From Trueperaceae bacterium (lineage in GTDB: Bacteria; Deinococcota; Deinococci; Deinococcales; Trueperaceae): a DNA stretch of 64,000 nt. Location of the stretch: the NCBI GenBank assembly GCA_011389865.1, contig JAABTL010000003.1, positions 62,001 through 126,000 of the forward strand, read 5' to 3'. Shown piece by piece: positions 26,103 to 34,594 of this stretch (position 1 is the first letter of the stretch; each line of letters opens with the position of its first letter). Position numbers and translations under genes: made by a program. The notes under the pieces were generated by a model that did not search any database, was not told the DNA's origin, and worked only from the letters and a program-made list of their open reading frames with translations.

Positions 26103-27104
26103 CTACGCGCCCTTGGCCGCGGTGACCCGGTGCAGGTCACCGTCGCCGGACTCGAAGGCCGTGACGTTGGCCAGGGTCGTCTCGGCGATGTTGGTCACGG
26201 CCTCCTGGGTGAAGAAGCCCTGGTGCCCCGTGACCAGCACGTTCGGGAAGGTGAGCAGCCGGCTGAACACGTCGTCCTGGATCACCTGACCGGAGAGATC
26301 CTGGAAGAACAGCTCCTCTTCCTCCTCGTAGACGTCGAGGCCGAGGTGGCCGATGCGCCCGCTCTTCAGGCCGTCGATCACCGCGCCGGTGTCCACCAGG
26401 TGACCGCGGCTGGTGTTGATGAGCATGACGCCGTCGCGCATGCGGGCGACGGCCTCGGCGTCGATGATGTCGCGGGTCTCGGGCGTGAGCGGGCAGTGCA
26501 GCGAGATGATGTGGCTGCGGGAGAAGAGCTCGTCGAGGGACACGTACGAGAGGACGGTCTCGGCGTCGGGGTCGGGATAGGGGTCGTAGCCGAGGACCTC
26601 GCAGCCGAAGCCGCGCATGATGCCGGCGAAGATCTGCCCGATCCGGCCGGTGCCGACCACGCCGACCGTGCGGCCGTGTAGGTCGAAGCCCAGCAGTCCC
26701 TCCAGCGAGAAGTTGCCCTCACGCACGCGGTTGTAGGCCCGGAACACCTTGCGGTTGAGACCCAGGATCAGGGCGACCGCGTGCTCGGCGACGGCGTGCG
26801 GCGAGTAGGCGGGCACGCGTGCGACGGTGAGGCCGAGGTCGTCCGCGGCCTCCAGGTCGAGGTGGTTGAAGCCGGCCGAGCGCAGGGCCAGGAGCTCGAC
26901 GCCGTGCTCCTTCAGGCTGCGCAGGACCTCGGCCGACAGGTCGTCGTTCACGAACGCGCAGACCGCGGCGTGACCGGCCGCCAGCGGTGCCGTCTCCGGC
27001 AGCAGCCGCGGCTCGAGGAAGGTGATCTCGTGACCGTGCGCGCGGTTGGCGCGCTCGAAGTAGGTCTTGTCGTAGCTCTTGGTGCTGAACATGGCGATCT
27101 TCAC
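26103..27104 (-). CDS. ldhA: D-2-hydroxyacid dehydrogenase (D-lactate dehydrogenase)
   Basis: 333 residues, first gene of the lactate operon. NAD motif [14 protein letters not shown], catalytic Arg in [11 protein letters not shown], Glu in [11 protein letters not shown] and His in [12 protein letters not shown] match fermentative-type LdhA. It interconverts pyruvate and D-lactate with NADH. GTG 27104 follows GGAGGTCGCACC. A TAGCGT hexamer at 27173-27178 is a likely -10. Coupling to a permease suggests lactate use or exchange rather than pure fermentation (inference). Confidence 0.9.
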   Translation of the reverse strand: MKIAMFSTKSYDKTYFERANRAHGHEITFLEPRLLPETAPLAAGHAAVCAFVNDDLSAEVLRSLKEHGVELLALRSAGFNHLDLEAADDLGLTVARVPAYSPHAVAEHAVALILGLNRKVFRAYNRVREGNFSLEGLLGFDLHGRTVGVVGTGRIGQIFAGIMRGFGCEVLGYDPYPDPDAETVLSYVSLDELFSRSHIISLHCPLTPETRDIIDAEAVARMRDGVMLINTSRGHLVDTGAVIDGLKSGRIGHLGLDVYEEEEELFFQDLSGQVIQDDVFSRLLTFPNVLVTGHQGFFTQEAVTNIAETTLANVTAFESGDGDLHRVTAAKGA

Positions 27105-27268
27105 GGTGCGACCTCCGGGGCGGCGTGAGGCGGTGGGTGCGGAAGGGTCTCCGGGCGAAGCCGGACCCCGTCACGCTACCCGCGCCGCGACGTCCAGCGG
27201 GTCGCGGCGGAGGCGCAGCAGGGCGGTCGCGCGGCGCCCGCCCCCTGTGAGGCTTGCGCGAGCCAGCC

Positions 27269-27300
27269 TTGACGCTCACCTGACGCGAGCGCGAGACCCT
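27269..27300 (+). promoter_or_regulatory. Degenerate SARP-like repeat, copy D
   Basis: TTGACGCTCACCTGACG (27269-27285) matches the A/B consensus at 13 of 17 positions; three of the four differences are C/G swaps. TGACGC recurs after 11 bp. No good -10 box lies 10 nt on; GACCCT at 9 nt is weak. It is upstream of the UgpB-like gene. Confidence 0.35.
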
Positions 27301-27367
27301 GTCAGGGGTCCGACACCCGACCGGACGACCGGTCGAGCGTCGATCCCACACGCACCTGGAGGTACGC

Positions 27368-28672
27368 ATGCTTCGAACGCTCCTACTCCTTCTCGCCGCC
27401 CTGTCGATCGGCTTCGGCAGCGCCCAGACCTCGATCGAGTTCTGGTACGCCTTCAGCGACGCGCCGCGTTCCGGCTGGATCGACGACCGCATCGACGAGT
27501 TCAACGTGACGCTGGCCGAGCAGGGCCTCGACTACCGCGTCGTCGGCGAGCGCAAGGGCAGCTACCGCGAGACGCTGCAGGCCGCGGTCCTGGCCGCGCG
27601 CCAGGGCGAGCCGCCCCACCTGGTGCAGCTGTTCGAGGTCGGCAGCCAGCTGGCCGTCGACTCGGGCATCTTCGAGCCGATCGGTAACCTCGGCGGCCTC
27701 GACGCCAGCCTCTACATCGAGCCGGTCATCAACTACTACACCATCGACGGCGCCGTGAACTCGCTGCCGTTCAACAGCAGCAGCCCCATCCTGTACGCCA
27801 ACGTGCAACTGATGGAGCAGGCCGGCCTCGACCCCGACGCGCTCCCCGAGACGTTCGGCGAGGTCATGGATGCCTGCGAGACGATCCGCGCGAGCAGCGT
27901 CAGCGCGTCGTGCATCACCTTCCCGCTGCACAGCTGGCTCTTCGAGCAGTGGGTCGCGGAGCAGGGCGCCATGCTGGTCAACAACGGCAACGGGCGCGAC
28001 GCGCGCGCCACCGAGGTGCTGCTCGACAGCGAGGCGGCGCTGCGGGTCGGGCAGTTCATGGCGGATCTGGCCGTGCACCGCGACTACGCGTACACCGGCA
28101 CGCTCGAGGACTGGAGCGGTTCCGAGGCGATCTTCGGGAACCAGGAGGCGGTGTTCTTCATCACCTCCACCGCGGACGCCGGCAACATCACGCGCGCCGC
28201 GGCGGACGTCGGCTTCGACGTGCGGACCGGCCTCCTGCCGATCCCCGATGGCGTCGAGCGCAACGGCGTGGTCATCGGCGGCGCCAGCGTCTGGCTCACC
28301 AAGGGCAACCCGCAGCAGGAGCTCGAGGTCGCGCGCGACTTCGTGCTGTTCATGACGAACGCCGAGAACATGGTCAGCTGGCACAAGCTGACCGGCTACT
28401 ACCCGGTGGTCGACGCCTCCGTCGCCCTGCTCGAGGACGAGGGCTGGTTCGAGGCGGAGCCGAACTTCGCGGTCGCGTTCGAGCAGCTGCTCGAGACGAT
28501 CCCCAACCAGGCCACCGCCGGCGCGCTCCTCGGCAGCTTCCTCGAGACGCGCACGATCATCGGCGAGGCGCTGCAGCGCATCTACTCGGGCGGCGCGGAC
28601 GTCGAGGCCACGATGCGGCAGGCCAAGGCCGAGGCCGACGCCCGCCTCGCGGAGTACAACGCGAACTTCTGA
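27368..28672 (+). CDS. Sugar ABC solute-binding protein, UgpB type
   Basis: 434 residues. The signal peptide ends at GFGSAQ; the mature part begins TSIEFWYAFSDAPRSG. Family 1 solute-binding features include ETLQAAVLAARQGEPPHLVQLFE and YYTIDGAVNSLPFNSSSP, as in glycerol-3-phosphate or oligosaccharide binders. GGAGGT precedes ATG 27368. A stem-loop and 100 nt separate it from the permease genes. Ligand unknown; UgpB-like resemblance favours glycerol phosphodiester or a disaccharide. Confidence 0.9.
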   Translation: MLRTLLLLLAALSIGFGSAQTSIEFWYAFSDAPRSGWIDDRIDEFNVTLAEQGLDYRVVGERKGSYRETLQAAVLAARQGEPPHLVQLFEVGSQLAVDSGIFEPIGNLGGLDASLYIEPVINYYTIDGAVNSLPFNSSSPILYANVQLMEQAGLDPDALPETFGEVMDACETIRASSVSASCITFPLHSWLFEQWVAEQGAMLVNNGNGRDARATEVLLDSEAALRVGQFMADLAVHRDYAYTGTLEDWSGSEAIFGNQEAVFFITSTADAGNITRAAADVGFDVRTGLLPIPDGVERNGVVIGGASVWLTKGNPQQELEVARDFVLFMTNAENMVSWHKLTGYYPVVDASVALLEDEGWFEAEPNFAVAFEQLLETIPNQATAGALLGSFLETRTIIGEALQRIYSGGADVEATMRQAKAEADARLAEYNANF

Positions 28673-28718
28673 GCCTCGCCGCCCGGCGCGAGCGAGCGCC
28701 GCGTGGTCTTCGCGCGCA

Positions 28719-28747
28719 GGAGGTGGGTCGCATCGCGGCCCACCTCC
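28719..28747 (+). terminator. Intercistronic stem-loop after the sugar-binding gene
   Basis: Perfect 9-bp stem GGAGGTGGG / CCCACCTCC with an 11-nt loop, flanked by CGCG runs. Position between binding protein and permeases suggests partial termination or 3'-end protection. The left arm contains an SD-like GGAGGT. Confidence 0.5.
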
Positions 28748-28774
28748 CACGCGCGGAGGCGGGAGCCGCCCAGC

Positions 28775-29704
28775 ATGAAGGACAACGCCGTATTCAAGAG
28801 TCGGGTGCTGCCGTGGCTGCTGCTGCTCCCGTCCTTCCTCATCTTGCTGACCTTCCTCTATTACCCCGCCATCCAGGCGTGGGTCCTGTCGCTGCACCGC
28901 TCGAACCTCTTCCTGGGCACCCGCCGGTACGTGGGGCTGGACAACTTCCGCCTCATGTTCACCGGGGCGCTGGCGGACAAGTACATCCAGGTGGTGCTAC
29001 AGACGTTCCTCTATGGCTTCCTGGTGATCGCGATCGGCATCAGCCTGTCGATGGTCATCGCGGCGCTGGCGAGTCAGAAGATCGCAGGCGCCCGCGTCTA
29101 CCGCCTGCTGCTGATCTGGCCGTTCGCGCTCTCACCGGCGGTCGCCGGCACGATCTTCCTGTTCATGTTCAACCCCGACATCGGCAGCGTGAACCAGATC
29201 CTGAACGAGTTGTTCGGCGTCAAGCCACGCTGGCTGGACACGCCCACGCTGGCGTTCGGACTGGTGGTGTTGGCGTCCGTCTGGAAGAACCTCGGCTACA
29301 ACATCGTCTTCTACCTGGCCGCACTGCAGAACATCCCCTACGAGCTGGCGGAGGCCGCCGCCATCGATGGCGCCGGGCCCATCCAGCGGTTCCTCCGCAT
29401 CACGTTCCCCATGCTGTCGCCGATGACGTTCTTCCTGGTCTTCACCAACCTGACGTTCGCCTTCTTCGAGTCGTTCGGGCTCATCGACATCCTCACGAAG
29501 GGCGGGCCGGTCGGCTTCCCGCCGATGGACGCCGCCGGCGTCAGCACCACGATGATCTACCAGGTCACGCTGGACGGCTTCGGCGGCAGCGGCAACACCG
29601 GGCTCGCGGCCGCGCTCGGCAACGTCATCCTCTTCTTCGTCATCGTCATGACGCTGCTGCAGTTCCGCTACGGCGGCCGGCGCGTGCAGTACGGGGACAA
29701 CTGA
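28775..29704 (+). CDS. Sugar ABC permease, UgpA/MalF type
   Basis: 309 residues. ATG 28775 is chosen; the 72 nt upstream in frame are leader and hairpin. Six or so hydrophobic segments; the EAA loop is ELAEAAAIDGAGPIQRFLRITFP. It forms one half of the channel with the next gene, whose ATG overlaps this stop by 1 nt. Confidence 0.9.
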   Translation: MKDNAVFKSRVLPWLLLLPSFLILLTFLYYPAIQAWVLSLHRSNLFLGTRRYVGLDNFRLMFTGALADKYIQVVLQTFLYGFLVIAIGISLSMVIAALASQKIAGARVYRLLLIWPFALSPAVAGTIFLFMFNPDIGSVNQILNELFGVKPRWLDTPTLAFGLVVLASVWKNLGYNIVFYLAALQNIPYELAEAAAIDGAGPIQRFLRITFPMLSPMTFFLVFTNLTFAFFESFGLIDILTKGGPVGFPPMDAAGVSTTMIYQVTLDGFGGSGNTGLAAALGNVILFFVIVMTLLQFRYGGRRVQYGDN

Positions 29705-30597
29705 TGGGTATTCGACGCAACTGGCTGACGCACCTGATCCTGATCGTCGCCTGCGCGGTGGTGGCGTTCCCCATCCTCTTCGCGCTGGTGAAGTCCACCC
29801 AGATCCGCAGCGCGGTGTTGAGCCCCAGCCTGATCCCGGGCGACCAGTTCCTGACGAACGTGCGCAACGTCTTCCTGAACGCCAACCTGCTGGTGTTCAT
29901 GCGCAACTCGTTCATCGTCGCGATCGCCGTCACCGTCGGCAAGACCACGCTCTCGCTGATGGCGGGCATGGCGCTGGTCTACTTCCGCTTCCCGTTCAAG
30001 CGCGGCGTCTTCGGCTTGATCCTGCTGACGCTGATGATGCCGGTCGAGGTCCTCATCGTCCCCCTCTTCGACGTCATCAGCCTGCAGCCGCCCCACACCT
30101 GGGCCGAGTTCGCGGCGTGGATCGCCCGACCCGACAAGATCCTCTTCGAGCCGGCCCGCTACGGCTTCGGCTGGGCCAACACCTACCTGGCGATGATCGT
30201 GCCGTTCCTCGCCTCCGCCACCGGCACCTTCCTGTTCCGGCAGCACTTCATGGCGATCCCGCGCAGCTTGGCGGATGCGGCCCGCATCGACGGCGCCACC
30301 CCCTGGCAGTTCCTGCAGCGCGTGCTCGTGCCGATGAGCTGGAACACGATCGGCGCGCTCGCCGTGATCGAGTTCGTGTACATCTGGAACCAGTACCTGT
30401 GGCCCAAGATCATCATTCGGCGCGAGGAGCTGCAGGTGGTCCAGGTCGGCCTGAACCTCATCATCGGCACGGGCGAGGGCGTGCAGTGGGGCTACGTCAT
30501 GGCCGGGGTGATCCTCAGCCTGGTGCCGCCGCTCGTGGTCTTCATGCTGCTGCAGGAGCAGTTCATGCGCGGCTTCGCGCTTTCCGAGTCGAAGTAG
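29704..30597 (+). CDS. Sugar ABC permease, UgpE/MalG type
   Basis: 297 residues, translationally coupled to the previous gene (TGATG). EAA loop SLADAARIDGATPWQFLQRVLVP and about six hydrophobic segments. A 20-residue loop around PPHTWAEFAAWIARPDKILF between helices is somewhat longer than usual. No ATPase gene follows, so a shared MsmK/UgpC-like ATPase must be encoded elsewhere. Confidence 0.9.
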   Translation: MGIRRNWLTHLILIVACAVVAFPILFALVKSTQIRSAVLSPSLIPGDQFLTNVRNVFLNANLLVFMRNSFIVAIAVTVGKTTLSLMAGMALVYFRFPFKRGVFGLILLTLMMPVEVLIVPLFDVISLQPPHTWAEFAAWIARPDKILFEPARYGFGWANTYLAMIVPFLASATGTFLFRQHFMAIPRSLADAARIDGATPWQFLQRVLVPMSWNTIGALAVIEFVYIWNQYLWPKIIIRREELQVVQVGLNLIIGTGEGVQWGYVMAGVILSLVPPLVVFMLLQEQFMRGFALSESK

Positions 30598-30649
30598 CGG
30601 CGCGCCGGCCGCCGCGGACGACCCCGGCCGAGGGCATTCGCGGCGGCCC

Positions 30650-30692
30650 TTGACGCAACCTAAACGCACGTTCAAGAATATGAACATGCGTT
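30650..30692 (+). promoter_or_regulatory. TetR promoter overlapped by a 30-bp palindromic operator
   Basis: -35 TTGACG (30650-30655), 18 nt, -10 AAGAAT (30674-30679), predicted start at the ATG of 30686. A palindrome covers 30663-30692: arms AACGCACGTTCA and TGAACATGCGTT are complementary at 11 of 12 positions around AGAATA. The operator covers the -10 and the start codon. Confidence 0.7.
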
Positions 30693-31402
30693 CAGCCAAC
30701 ACGCCGCCCGGCCCGGCAGACGACCGCAGCACGCCCGCGCGCATCCGTGACGCGGCGCTCGTGACCTTCGCGGAGGCCGGCTTCCGCGCGGCCACGGTGC
30801 GCGCCATCGCCGAGCGCGCGGGCGTGTCGCCCGCCCTCGTCATCCACCACTACGGCAGCAAGGAGCGCCTGCGGGAGGCCTGCGACGCCTTCGTCACGGG
30901 CTTCGTCCGCGAGCGCAAGGTCGAGGCGATGAAGGCGGGCCCCGGCCTGGACCCGCTGGCGCTGCTGCGCGACGAGGACGACCGCCTGCCGCTGCTCGCC
31001 TACCTCGCGCGCGCGCTGCAGGACGGCTCGGCGGCGGTGGCGGCACTCGTCGACGAGATGGTGGCCGACGCCGAGGCGGTGCTGGCCGCCGGCGTCGAGA
31101 GCGGCATGGTCCGACCGCTCGACCACCCGCGCGGCGTCGCCGCCGTGCTCACGCTGTGGTCGCTCGGCGCGCTCGTGCTGCACGAGCACGTGCGCCGGGT
31201 CCTGGGGACCGACCTCACCGGCCCCATGTCGAACGTGACGCTGAGCGCCGGCTACATGGTCCCGGCCATGGAGATCCTGACCCACGGACTGATCGCCCCC
31301 GGCATGTACGAGCGGCTCGCCGCCGTCTCGGGGCAGCCGGGCGGCGTCGACGAAGCCGAGGCGCCGACGTCGGCGTCCGCGCCGACGAAGGAGGGTTCAT
31401 GA
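30686..31402 (+). CDS. TetR family repressor of the adjacent ABC exporter
   Basis: 238 residues from ATG 30686 (ATG 30680 is possible; a TTG at 30650 is inside the -35 box and is rejected). HTH: ARIRDAALVTFAEAGFRAAT and VRAIAERAGVSPALVIHHYG, the standard TetR N-terminus. The C-terminal domain is helical and ligand-binding. Leaderless start inside its own operator implies autorepression. Its stop overlaps the ATPase start as ATGA, so it controls the exporter operon. Confidence 0.9.
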   Translation: MRSANTPPGPADDRSTPARIRDAALVTFAEAGFRAATVRAIAERAGVSPALVIHHYGSKERLREACDAFVTGFVRERKVEAMKAGPGLDPLALLRDEDDRLPLLAYLARALQDGSAAVAALVDEMVADAEAVLAAGVESGMVRPLDHPRGVAAVLTLWSLGALVLHEHVRRVLGTDLTGPMSNVTLSAGYMVPAMEILTHGLIAPGMYERLAAVSGQPGGVDEAEAPTSASAPTKEGS

Positions 31403-32331
31403 CGACACCGGTCATCCGCACGCGAGGCCTGGTCAAGGACTACGGCCGCACACGCGCGCTCGCCGGGCTCGACCTCGAGGTGCAGGCGGGTGAGGTGTAC
31501 GGCTTCATCGGGCCCAACGGCGCGGGGAAGTCGACCACCATCCGCATCCTCCTGGACCTGCTGCGGCCCACGGCGGGCGAGGCCGAGGTGCTCGGCCAGG
31601 CGCCGGCCGCCGGCGGGCCGGCGTTGCGCGCGCGGATCGGCTACCTGCCGGGCGAGCTGGCGATGCCCGCGCGCGTCACCGCGCGCGAGCAGCTGGCGCA
31701 CCTCGCGGCCCTGCGGGGCGGCCGTGGCAGCGAGCGCGTCGACGCCCTGGCCGAGCGCTTCACCCTCGATCTCGACCGCCCGCTGCGGGCGCTGTCGCGC
31801 GGCAACAAGCAGAAGCTGGGCGTGATCCAGGCGTTCATGCACGAGCCCGAGCTGCTGATCCTCGACGAGCCGACCAGCGGCCTCGACCCGTTGCTGCAGC
31901 ACGAGTTCCTCGACCTCGTTCGCGAGACGTCGGCGCGTGGCGCCACCGTGTTCATGTCTTCGCACGTGCTGCGCGAGGTCGAGAGCGTCGCCGACCGGGT
32001 GGCCGTCATCCGCGAGGGCCGCACCGTCGACGTCGACTCCGTGCGTGGCCTGCGCGCCCGCGCCGGCCAGCGGGTGTCGCTGACCTTCGCCGAGGCGCCC
32101 GACCTGGCGGCGTTCGAGGCCCTCGACGCCGTGCGCGACGTCCGGCTCGAGGGGGCGACGCTGCACTGCCTGCTGCACGGCGAGCCCGACGCCCTGCTGA
32201 AGCTCGCGGCCCGCTCGCGCGTCACCCACTGGGCGGCCCGCGACCTCGACCTGGAGGACCTGTTCATGGACGTCTACCGCTACGGACCCGACGGCGTCGA
32301 CGGCGCGAACGGGGTGCGCGATGCGCGCTGA
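31399..32331 (+). CDS. ABC exporter ATPase, CcmA/drug-resistance type
   Basis: 310 residues. Walker A GPNGAGKST, signature LSRGNKQKLG, Walker B LLILDEPTSGLDP and H-loop MSSHVL are intact. The C-terminal 90 residues form the accessory domain seen in drug and antibiotic exporters. GAAGGAGGG precedes ATG 31399. It drives the permease encoded next, whose start lies within this gene's last codons. Substrate is probably the TetR inducer or a related toxic compound (inference). Confidence 0.92.
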   Translation: MTTPVIRTRGLVKDYGRTRALAGLDLEVQAGEVYGFIGPNGAGKSTTIRILLDLLRPTAGEAEVLGQAPAAGGPALRARIGYLPGELAMPARVTAREQLAHLAALRGGRGSERVDALAERFTLDLDRPLRALSRGNKQKLGVIQAFMHEPELLILDEPTSGLDPLLQHEFLDLVRETSARGATVFMSSHVLREVESVADRVAVIREGRTVDVDSVRGLRARAGQRVSLTFAEAPDLAAFEALDAVRDVRLEGATLHCLLHGEPDALLKLAARSRVTHWAARDLDLEDLFMDVYRYGPDGVDGANGVRDAR

Positions 32332-33115
32332 GATCCTCACCAGCCTGCGCCGCGTGCTGCGCGACCACCGCCGCGGCTTCGCGATCTGGGCGGCCGCGCT
32401 CTCGGCCATCACCTTCTTCTACATGTCGTTCTGGCCCACCATGGGCCAGGCGATGGTCGACGCCATCGAGGGGATGCCCCAGGGGTTGATGGCGGCGATG
32501 GGCTATGACCGCATCGGCACGGCCGCCGGCTACCTCGAGGCCGTCGTCTACGGCCTGCTCGGCCCGGTGCTGCTGCTCGTGCACGGCATCGCCCTGGGCG
32601 GTCGGCTGATCGCCGGCCAGGAGGAGGACGGCACCCTCGAGCTGGACTTCGCCGCCCCCGTGAGCCGGGCGCGGCTGTACTGGGAGCGGCTGGCGGCCGC
32701 CTGGCTGCTCGTCACCGGGCTCGTCGCGGCGATCACGCTGGCGGTGCTGGTCAGCAACCCCTTGTTCGACCTGGACGTGTCACCCGCCAACGTCGTCGCC
32801 GCGGGCGTCGGCCTGTGGCTGCTGGTCGGCGGTTTCGTCACCGCCGCCTTCGCCGTCGGCGCCGCGACCGGCCGCCGCGGTCTCGCGGTCGGCGTGGTGG
32901 CGGGCCTGGCGGTGATCACCTACGTCTTCCGTGGCGTCGCCAACGCCGCGGGGATCGAGGTCTACGCCGCCCTCTCGCCGCTGTCGTGGTTCCTGCGACC
33001 CGACCCGCTGGCGAACGGGCTCGACCTGGCGAGCACGCTTCAGCTGGCCGCGATCACGCTGGTCGCAGCGCCCGTGGGCCTGTGGCGCTTCCGGCGGCGG
33101 GACCTGATGACTTGA
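32321..33115 (+). CDS. ABC-2 type exporter permease
   Basis: 264 residues with about six hydrophobic helices and the block LIAGQEEDGTLELDFAAPVS typical of ABC-2 permeases with one-domain architecture. It overlaps the ATPase gene by 11 nt. This completes a TetR-ATPase-permease operon, like many intrinsic drug exporters. Confidence 0.9.
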   Translation: MRAEILTSLRRVLRDHRRGFAIWAAALSAITFFYMSFWPTMGQAMVDAIEGMPQGLMAAMGYDRIGTAAGYLEAVVYGLLGPVLLLVHGIALGGRLIAGQEEDGTLELDFAAPVSRARLYWERLAAAWLLVTGLVAAITLAVLVSNPLFDLDVSPANVVAAGVGLWLLVGGFVTAAFAVGAATGRRGLAVGVVAGLAVITYVFRGVANAAGIEVYAALSPLSWFLRPDPLANGLDLASTLQLAAITLVAAPVGLWRFRRRDLMT

Positions 33116-33189
33116 GGCGGTGCTCGCCGTGTGCGACCACCTTGCGGCCGCCGCCGCCGGCGAAGCGGACGGGGTAGCCTTCCGCCGAG

Positions 33190-34482
33190 CTACTCCCAGC
33201 TCTCGTAGGTGTAGCTGTCGTAGGTGTACTCGTCGAACTGCGGGTCGTACGACTCGCAGCCCGCGGCCGCCCAGCAGCCCTGGGCCGCCGTGGCGTCGGC
33301 GTAGGCGTCGGGCGCAAAGGTAGCCATGCACGCGTCGATGGTGTCGCAAGCGCCACCCCCACCGCCGCCCGCGCGGCTCTCCCTGGCCTCCTGCAGCGCC
33401 TGCAGCACGGCCTCCTCGCCGAACGCCAGGACGAACACGGCGATGTGGAACTCCTCCCGCTCGTCCGCGGTGGCCTCCGGCCAGTGGGTTCGAACCCGGG
33501 TCCATACCTCCCGCGACCGCGCCAGCACGACCTGGTCCGGCTGCGGCAGGATGGCGTAGCGATCGGCCATCGCCTGCAGCAGTTCGAGCCGGTCGGCGTC
33601 CGTGAGCGCGATCTGGTAGCCCACCTCGACGAGCGAGAACTCCAGCGCCTCGATGAAGGCGAGGGCGTTGTCGCGCGTCAGGATCGCGTGTTCACCCTCC
33701 ACCAGGACCGGGTCGTTCGCGGCCGCCAGCCGTTGGGTGACGTACACCGCGCCGTCCGAGGTGACCGTGAGGGTGTCGCCGGCCAGCTCGGCGGCGAAGC
33801 GGAAGCGCGTCCCGTCGGCGAGGAAGACGCCCGTCAGCCGCCCATCGCCGCCGTTGGCGCCGAACGGGTAGCGCTGCCCGGAGAGGAGCGGTATGAGCTC
33901 GCCGGTGTAGTTGCCGTCGCCGCCCATGACGGTGACGCGCAGGTCGTGGCCCTCGAAGGTGCCCAGCAGCGGGTCGTCCCCTCGCGGCAACGGGCGTGGC
34001 GCCGCTTTGCCCTTTCCGGGCGCGTCGCCCACGGGCGCGGCGGTTACCGTCAGCCGGTAACGCGCCGGTGTGGGCAGCAGGTTCATCACGTCGACGTACA
34101 GCGGCCCGGCGACGGGCGCCTCGATCGTGTGGCTCGGATTGGGATCGGTGCTGGTGTCGAGGTGGTCGGCGTCGGCGTAGGCGTGGATCGGCGCGCCGAG
34201 GTTGAGGGCCAGGTCGACGTCGCTACCGAAGCCCTCCACCCACACGCTCACGGGCCCGGAGTCCGGCGGGATGGTCACCACGTAGGTGTGGAACACGACG
34301 GTCTCCAGCCCCTGGATGCCGGCCAGCACGCCCTCGGCGCTGCCGCCGAGCGCCAGCGCGCCGTACTCGCCACTCGGCGTGCCCTGGGCCCAGGCCGGGA
34401 CGCCGGTGGCGACCAGGAGGAGGGCGAGCGCGACGGCCAACGGCCGGTCGCGGCGCGACTGGGTGCGATCGACGGGGATCAT
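33190..34482 (-). CDS. Secreted protein with PPC-like domain and Tyr-rich tail
   Basis: 430 residues. Signal peptide ends in VPAWAQ. Residues about 50-130 (HTYVVTIPPDSGPVSVWVEG, then PLYVDVMNLL) resemble a pre-peptidase C-terminal beta-sandwich. A beta-rich middle part (LRVTVMGGDGNYTGELIP) follows, then a helical region and a tail with four Cys, Gly6 and DEYTYDSYTYESWE. AAGGAG precedes ATG 34482. No catalytic motif seen. Likely an envelope or secreted protein; function unknown. Confidence 0.65.
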   Translation of the reverse strand: MIPVDRTQSRRDRPLAVALALLLVATGVPAWAQGTPSGEYGALALGGSAEGVLAGIQGLETVVFHTYVVTIPPDSGPVSVWVEGFGSDVDLALNLGAPIHAYADADHLDTSTDPNPSHTIEAPVAGPLYVDVMNLLPTPARYRLTVTAAPVGDAPGKGKAAPRPLPRGDDPLLGTFEGHDLRVTVMGGDGNYTGELIPLLSGQRYPFGANGGDGRLTGVFLADGTRFRFAAELAGDTLTVTSDGAVYVTQRLAAANDPVLVEGEHAILTRDNALAFIEALEFSLVEVGYQIALTDADRLELLQAMADRYAILPQPDQVVLARSREVWTRVRTHWPEATADEREEFHIAVFVLAFGEEAVLQALQEARESRAGGGGGGACDTIDACMATFAPDAYADATAAQGCWAAAGCESYDPQFDEYTYDSYTYESWE

Positions 34483-34521
34483 GGTCCGCTCCTTCCGCTT
34501 CGGACGCGAGGAGAGGCACCA

Positions 34522-34536
34522 CCAGTCTAGAACTGG
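34522..34536 (-). promoter_or_regulatory. Promoter with palindrome for the PPC-like gene
   Basis: CCAGTCTAGAACTGG has 5-bp palindromic arms (CCAGT / ACTGG). On the minus strand it contains TAGACT, a -10-like hexamer about 45 nt before ATG 34482. It may be a repressor site over the -10. Confidence 0.4.
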
Positions 34537-34594
34537 CGGGGCGATCCGTGGCCTGGTGTGGGGCGGATGGGGTCGGGAACGCAGCGACCGTCGC

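Noticed and set aside
33485-33505. tRNA T-loop-like GGTTCGAACC
   Set aside because: It lies inside the PPC-like gene and no cloverleaf can be formed around it.
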